From contig CAAGDT010000255.1 in the NCBI GenBank assembly GCA_900768675.1, positions 1 to 10,922 on the forward strand: a DNA stretch of 10,922 nt. The letters run 5' to 3'. The notes under the pieces were generated by a model, which searched no databases, was not told the DNA's origin, and saw nothing but the letters and a program-made list of their open reading frames with translations. Shown piece by piece: positions 6,681 to 10,922 of the stretch. The DNA comes from Oscillospiraceae bacterium (GTDB lineage Bacteria; Bacillota; Clostridia; Oscillospirales; Ruminococcaceae). Numbering within the stretch: the stretch's first letter is position 1; each line of letters begins with the position of its first letter. A program made the position numbers and the translations under genes.

Positions 6681-6698
6681 ATGTTAGCATCCTAACAT
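6681..6698. promoter_or_regulatory. Predicted MarR operator palindrome
   Basis: ATGTTAGcatcCTAACAT is a perfect inverted repeat with 7-bp arms (6681-6687 and 6692-6698) and a 4-nt spacer. It begins at the base after the -10 box and covers the predicted transcription start. A dimeric winged-helix protein bound there would block initiation. The size and TTAG....CTAA core are typical of MarR-family operators, and the next gene encodes a MarR protein, so autoregulation of the operon is the straightforward inference. Confidence 0.85.
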
Positions 6699-6727
6699 TT
6701 GGCGTGAATTATGCGAAAGGAGGAACT

Positions 6728-7189
6728 ATGGCAGAAAAGGTATTGCTTGCATTTCATATCCGGCAGATTTGCCACCTTATTTCAAGGCATTTCGATAATT
6801 CCGGAGTTTTCTCCGACGAGATAACAAGGGCTCAGGGTCAGATTATCCGCTACCTCTGCGAAAATCCCGACAGGGATATTTACCAGCGTGATATTGAGGC
6901 GGCCTTCGGAAGCCGCCGCTCAACGGTCTCCGTGATTTTAAGCTCTATGGAGGCTGGAGGCTTTATCGAAAGGCGCTCCGTAGACTACGACGCAAGGCTT
7001 AAAAGGATAGTCGTAACCGATAAGGCGGCAGCCCTGCACGAAAAAATAAAAAACGAATTCGACAGCTACGATATGCTTATGCTTAAGGGAATTACCCCCG
7101 AGGAACAGAGGGTTTTCTTTGCGGTAATGGACAAAATCAAGAAAAATATAGAAGAAAACGAAGAAAGGAAGGATAAAACCGATGATTAA
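6728..7189 (+). CDS. MarR-family transcriptional regulator
   Basis: A 153-residue winged-helix regulator of the MarR family. These proteins bind palindromic DNA as dimers and usually release it when they bind a small aromatic or toxic ligand. Seen: helical N-terminal dimer region (1-30), then the DNA-binding domain, with ITRAQGQIIRYL (32-43), helix-turn-helix YQRDIEAAFGSRRSTVSVIL (52-71), and the wing FIERRSVDYDARLKRIVVT (79-97), whose D.R.K/R pattern is the family hallmark. A charged C-terminal helix (about 121-150) completes the dimer fold. The ATG at 6728 is preceded by AAAGGAGG ending 4 nt before it. A GTG at 6704 has no such site and lies in the leader. The stop overlaps the next start by 8 nt, implying translational coupling. 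It is most likely the repressor of its own promoter and of the exporter pair. The ligand is unknown. Confidence 0.93.
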   Translation: MAEKVLLAFHIRQICHLISRHFDNSGVFSDEITRAQGQIIRYLCENPDRDIYQRDIEAAFGSRRSTVSVILSSMEAGGFIERRSVDYDARLKRIVVTDKAAALHEKIKNEFDSYDMLMLKGITPEEQRVFFAVMDKIKKNIEENEERKDKTDD

Positions 7190-8921
7190 AACGCTTGCAA
7201 AAAGCATACGGGAATTTAAAAAGGTTTCTATATTGACGCCGCTGTTTATGATAGGCGAGGTTGTAATGGAGGTAATTATTCCTACCCTTATGGCTCTGCT
7301 TATTGATAACGGTATCAACGGAAACAACGGTCAGGGCGACGTTCAGTACATTGTTATTGTGGGTCTTTGCCTTGTTCTCTGCTGCGGGCTTTCCCTTCTG
7401 GCAGGCTTCGGCGGCGGAAAGGCGGGAGCTATCGCTTCAACAGGCTTTGCCCGTAATCTCAGAAAGGATATGTTCCATAAGGTTCAGGAATACTCCTTCT
7501 CAAATATCGACAAGTTCTCAACAGCAAGCCTTGTAACCCGCCTTACCTCCGACGTAACAAGGGTTCAGGACGCTTATCAGATGATACTGAGAATTGCGGT
7601 AAGAGCGCCTATTATGCTTATTTTCTCTCTTATTATGGCATTCTGCATAAACCACACAATCTCCCTTGTGTACCTTGCGGTTATACCGATTTTAGGCATC
7701 GGTCTCTTTTTCATTATGAAAACCGCACACCCTGTTTTCGAGCGGGTTTTCAAGAGATATGACAAGCTTAATAACGTTGTGCAGGAAAACGTAACCGGTA
7801 TGCGTGTTGTAAAGTCCTTTGTAAGAGAGGACTACGAGATAAAGAAGTTCAGGCAGGTTTCCGGAGATATTTATAAGGATTTCAGCTTCGCCGAAAAGGT
7901 GCTTGCCTTCAACTCTCCTCTTATGATGTTCTGTATGTACGGCGGTATGCTGTTCATTTCATGGGTAGGCGCTCACCTTATCGTTGTTGATGGCAGTCTT
8001 ACAACAGGCGAGCTTATGACAATCATCACCTACTCAATGCAGATACTTATGAGCCTTATGATGCTGTCCATGATTTTCGTAATGCTTACAATGGCGAGAG
8101 CCTCCGCAGAGAGAATATGCGAGGTGCTTAACGAGGAAAGCGATATAGCTAACCCCGCTTCTCCCATTACTGAGGTTAAGGACGGCTCTGTAAAGTTCAG
8201 CGGTGTTTCCTTTGCCTATGCGAAAAGCGGAAGCTACGCTCTTTCGGGTATTGACCTTGACATAAAATCGGGAGAAACCGTTGGAATTATCGGCGGTACA
8301 GGCTCTTCAAAGTCCTCCCTTGTACAGCTTATCCCCCGTCTTTACGATGTTTCCGAGGGCGAGGTGCTTGTAGGCGGCGTTAACGTTAAGAACTACGACA
8401 TTGAAACTCTCAGAAACTCGGTAGCAATGGTACTGCAAAAGAACGTTCTCTTTTCGGGCAGTATAAAGGAAAACCTGCGCTGGGGCAATCCGGAGGCTAC
8501 CGACGAGGAGCTTGTCCACGCTTGCAGGCTTGCACAGGCAGACTCCTTTATCGAAGGCTTCCCGGATAAATACGACACCCATATCGAACAGGGCGGCACA
8601 AACGTTTCCGGCGGACAGAAGCAAAGACTCTGTATAGCAAGAGCTTTGCTCAAAAAGCCTAAAATTCTTATTCTTGACGACTCAACCAGCGCAGTAGATA
8701 CCGCAACCGACGCTTCCATAAGACGGGCGTTTCTTGAAGAAATCCCCGACACCACCAAGTTCATAATCGCACAGAGAATTTCCTCTGTTATGGACGCAGA
8801 CAAGATAATTGTCATGGATGGCGGAAAGGTAAACGCAGTCGGCACTCACAAGGAGCTTATGGAAAGCAACGAAATCTATCGTGAGGTATTCTATTCACAG
8901 CAGAAAGGGGGAGAGGAATAA
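7182..8921 (+). CDS. ABC exporter half-transporter, degenerate-site subunit
   Basis: A 579-residue fused membrane/ATPase half-transporter of the multidrug (BmrC/LmrC-like) type. Residues about 15-310 form a six-helix exporter domain, including the coupling region QENVTGMRVVKSF (201-213). The ATPase domain follows: A-loop Tyr346, Walker A GGTGSSKSS (371-379), Q-loop Gln419, signature VSGGQ (475-479), Walker B ILILDD (495-500), D-loop SAVD (503-506). Three key positions differ from a working ATP site: Ser376 replaces the last Walker A glycine, Asp500 replaces the catalytic Glu, and Gln531 replaces the H-loop His. Its signature motif is intact. This is the usual pattern for the non-catalytic half of heterodimeric exporters. 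It overlaps marR by 8 nt and the next gene by 1 nt. RBS AAGGAAGGA lies about 8 nt upstream. Substrate cannot be read from sequence; drug, lipid or peptide export are all possible. Confidence 0.93.
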   Translation: MIKTLAKSIREFKKVSILTPLFMIGEVVMEVIIPTLMALLIDNGINGNNGQGDVQYIVIVGLCLVLCCGLSLLAGFGGGKAGAIASTGFARNLRKDMFHKVQEYSFSNIDKFSTASLVTRLTSDVTRVQDAYQMILRIAVRAPIMLIFSLIMAFCINHTISLVYLAVIPILGIGLFFIMKTAHPVFERVFKRYDKLNNVVQENVTGMRVVKSFVREDYEIKKFRQVSGDIYKDFSFAEKVLAFNSPLMMFCMYGGMLFISWVGAHLIVVDGSLTTGELMTIITYSMQILMSLMMLSMIFVMLTMARASAERICEVLNEESDIANPASPITEVKDGSVKFSGVSFAYAKSGSYALSGIDLDIKSGETVGIIGGTGSSKSSLVQLIPRLYDVSEGEVLVGGVNVKNYDIETLRNSVAMVLQKNVLFSGSIKENLRWGNPEATDEELVHACRLAQADSFIEGFPDKYDTHIEQGGTNVSGGQKQRLCIARALLKKPKILILDDSTSAVDTATDASIRRAFLEEIPDTTKFIIAQRISSVMDADKIIVMDGGKVNAVGTHKELMESNEIYREVFYSQQKGGEE

Positions 8922-10855
8922 TGGCTGAAGCAAAAAAGCCTGTGGGCGTAATAAAGCACGGCGGACCCGGCGGCCCAAGAGCTATGGGACCTATGGGAAA
9001 GCCTGACGGAGCAACAATAAAGCGGCTGCTCGGATATATCTTCAAGGACTATAAATTACAGTTCTTCCTTGTTCTTGTGTGCATTATCCTGAACGCTCTT
9101 GCAGGAGTTGTAAGCTCCCTGTTTTTGCAGACACTTATCGACGACTATATAACTCCCATGATAGGCACGGCAAACCCCGTGTTTACTCCCCTTCTGAAGG
9201 TGCTTGGGATAATGGCGGTTGTTTATCTTGTGGGAATTGCTTCGGGCTTTGCGTATAACCGTATAATGGTTACTATTTCTCAGGGTGTTCAGAAGTCCAT
9301 AAGAGACGAAATGTTCGAGAATATGCAGTACCTGCCCATAAAATATTTCGACACACATACCCACGGCGATATTATGAGCCACTACACAAACGATATTGAT
9401 ACGCTTCGGCAGATGCTTTCACAGAGTATTCCGCAAGCCTTTTCTTCGGTAATAACAATCGTTTCCGTGTTTATCGCTATGTGCGCCACAAGCATTTACC
9501 TTACGATTTTCGTTATTGTTTCCGTTGTGGTTATGATGCTTATTTCCGGCAAAATTGCAGGAAAAAGCGGAAAATACTTTGTTGCTCAGCAGAATTCTAT
9601 CGCAGAGGTTAACGGCTATATCGAGGAAATGATTAACGGCCAGAAGGTAGTAAAGGTTTTCTGCCACGAGGAGAAGACAAAGGAGGACTTCGACCGCATC
9701 AACGAGGAGCTTTGCGTTAACGCAAGGGAAGCTAACACCTTTGCAAACGTGCTTATGCCGATAATGGGTAACTTAGGACATTTGCAGTATGCGCTTATTG
9801 CGGTTATCGGCGGCGTTCTTGCGGTTTACGGAGTAGGCGGGCTTACCTTAGGCGGAGTTGCGGCGTTTTTGCAGCTGTCAAAGAACTTCACAATGCCCAT
9901 AAACCAGATTTCTCAGCAGCTTAACTTCATTATCATGGCGCTTGCAGGCGCAAAGCGTATCTTCGCCCTTATCGACGAGAAGCACGAGGAGGACAGCGGA
10001 TATGTTACTCTTGTAAATGCAAGACTTGGCGCTGACGGAACTCTTACCGAAACCGAGGAGCGCACAGGGGTATGGGCGTGGAAGCACCCACACAGCGACG
10101 GCACCGTTACCTACACAAGGGTTATGGGCAACGTTACCATGAACGAGGTAGACTTCGGCTACAATCCCGAAAAAATCGTACTGCACGACATTTCTCTTTA
10201 CGCAGAGCCGGGACAGAAGGTAGCCTTTGTAGGCTCTACCGGCGCAGGCAAGACTACTATTACCAACCTTATCAACCGTTTTTATGATATTGCAGACGGA
10301 AAGATACGCTACGACGGAATAAATATCAACAAAATCAAGAAATCAGACCTTAGAAGCTCTCTGGGCGTGGTTTTACAGGACATCAACCTGTTTACTGGTA
10401 CGGTTATGGAGAATATCCGCTACGGTAAGCTTGACGCAACAGACGAGGAGGTTTATGCGGCGGCAAGGCTTGCTAACGCAGACGACTTTATCCGCAGACT
10501 TCCCGAGGGCTACAACACCATGCTCACCGAGAACGGCGCACAGCTGTCCCAGGGTCAGCGGCAGCTTATTTCGATTGCGAGGGCTGCAGTTGAAGACCCG
10601 CCGGTTATGATACTTGACGAGGCGACTTCAAGCATTGATACCAGAACGGAAGCTCTTGTGCAGAAGGGTATGGACAGTCTTATGAAGGGCAGGACGGTTT
10701 TCGTTATCGCCCACAGGCTTTCCACCGTTCAGAACTCGGACGTTATAATGGTGCTTGAACAGGGCAGGATTATAGAAAAGGGCAGCCACGAGAAGCTGAT
10801 TGCACAAAAGGGCAAGTATTATCAGCTTTATACGGGGGCGTTTGAGTTGGAATAA
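8921..10855 (+). CDS. ABC exporter half-transporter, catalytic-site subunit
   Basis: A 644-residue half-transporter of the BmrD/LmrD-like type and the probable partner of the preceding protein. It starts with a Gly/Pro/Met-rich cytoplasmic tail (about 8-30), followed by a six-helix exporter domain (about 35-345). A linker of about 50 residues (353-405) with a TGVWAWKHPH core is inserted before the ATPase domain. That domain has A-loop Tyr414, Walker A GSTGAGKTT (438-446), Q-loop Gln486, signature LSQGQ (542-546), Walker B MILDE (563-567) with catalytic Glu567, and H-loop His598. Catalytic residues are intact but the signature has Gln for Gly, the reverse of the first subunit. The ATG at 8921 shares a base with the upstream TAA (TAATG) and has GGGGGAGAGGA upstream, so translation is coupled. 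The extra linker is shared, as I recall it, by many clostridial homologues, so it is not unique. Substrate unknown. Confidence 0.94.
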   Translation: MAEAKKPVGVIKHGGPGGPRAMGPMGKPDGATIKRLLGYIFKDYKLQFFLVLVCIILNALAGVVSSLFLQTLIDDYITPMIGTANPVFTPLLKVLGIMAVVYLVGIASGFAYNRIMVTISQGVQKSIRDEMFENMQYLPIKYFDTHTHGDIMSHYTNDIDTLRQMLSQSIPQAFSSVITIVSVFIAMCATSIYLTIFVIVSVVVMMLISGKIAGKSGKYFVAQQNSIAEVNGYIEEMINGQKVVKVFCHEEKTKEDFDRINEELCVNAREANTFANVLMPIMGNLGHLQYALIAVIGGVLAVYGVGGLTLGGVAAFLQLSKNFTMPINQISQQLNFIIMALAGAKRIFALIDEKHEEDSGYVTLVNARLGADGTLTETEERTGVWAWKHPHSDGTVTYTRVMGNVTMNEVDFGYNPEKIVLHDISLYAEPGQKVAFVGSTGAGKTTITNLINRFYDIADGKIRYDGININKIKKSDLRSSLGVVLQDINLFTGTVMENIRYGKLDATDEEVYAAARLANADDFIRRLPEGYNTMLTENGAQLSQGQRQLISIARAAVEDPPVMILDEATSSIDTRTEALVQKGMDSLMKGRTVFVIAHRLSTVQNSDVIMVLEQGRIIEKGSHEKLIAQKGKYYQLYTGAFELE

Positions 10856-10922
10856 TTGTTAAGGCAACACCGCAAAATTAACGGCTGACGCCTTTGCCGC
10901 ACGCCCCCTTGCAAGATCGGAA
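10856..10922. other. Intergenic tail at contig end, with adapter-like final bases
   Basis: The 67 bp after the last stop hold no gene start or terminator. GTTAA (10858-10862) and TTAAC (10878-10882) form a short inverted pair, and GGCTGACGCC (10883-10892) has GGC/GCC arms. The last nine bases, AGATCGGAA (10914-10922), are identical to the start of the common Illumina adapter read-through sequence and are probably not genomic. Confidence 0.5.

Noticed and set aside
6704..6727. GTG start adding 8 residues to the MarR protein
   Set aside because: It has no ribosome binding site and would make the strong AAAGGAGG part of the coding region.
10856..10913. attC-like or mobile element end
   Set aside because: GTTAAGG does not fit the GTTRRRY core, no recombinase or second site is visible, and the segment is too short to judge.

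Overview
The window looks like an ordinary chromosomal piece of a low-to-moderate GC Firmicute, most likely a gut clostridium of the Ruminococcaceae/Oscillospiraceae type. The basis is gene content and protein style: a clostridial galactokinase-like GHMP kinase, a class II aldolase, a MarR plus paired-ABC exporter cassette, AGGAGG-type ribosome binding sites and sigma-A-like promoters. The genus is an inference. Its odd length, the truncated gene at the left edge and an adapter-like 9-mer at the right edge suggest that it is a whole assembly contig.

Left part (1-4153). The minus strand carries nadB (L-aspartate oxidase) followed after 36 bp by the truncated start of nadC (quinolinate phosphoribosyltransferase). 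These are two steps of de novo NAD synthesis; nadA is not visible. hflX (ribosome-associated GTPase) starts on the plus strand only 28 bp from the nadB start, so the two ribosome binding sites nearly abut and any promoters must lie inside the opposite gene. hflX then runs into a convergent galactokinase-family gene, with a 14-bp overlap of the 3' ends.

Middle part (4154-6606). A RodA-type SEDS peptidoglycan glycosyltransferase lies on the minus strand and reads towards galK. A 236-bp AT-rich divergent region separates it from fba (class II fructose-bisphosphate aldolase). Good promoters are visible for both genes, and fba ends in a textbook intrinsic terminator.

Right part (6607-10922). A consensus sigma-A promoter with a perfect 18-bp palindrome placed just after the -10 box drives a tightly packed operon: a MarR-family regulator, then two half-size ABC exporters. 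The genes overlap by 8 and 1 nt. The ABC proteins have complementary defects: the first has altered Walker A, catalytic-carboxylate and H-loop positions, and the second has an altered signature motif. They therefore predict one heterodimeric exporter with one degenerate and one working ATP site, probably repressed by the MarR protein and induced by an unknown ligand.

I do not see a clearly undescribed system. The points most worth following are the MarR operator and the asymmetric ABC pair, the nadB/hflX divergent start region, the altered sugar-binding residue in the galactokinase, and the probable sequencing adapter at the right end.
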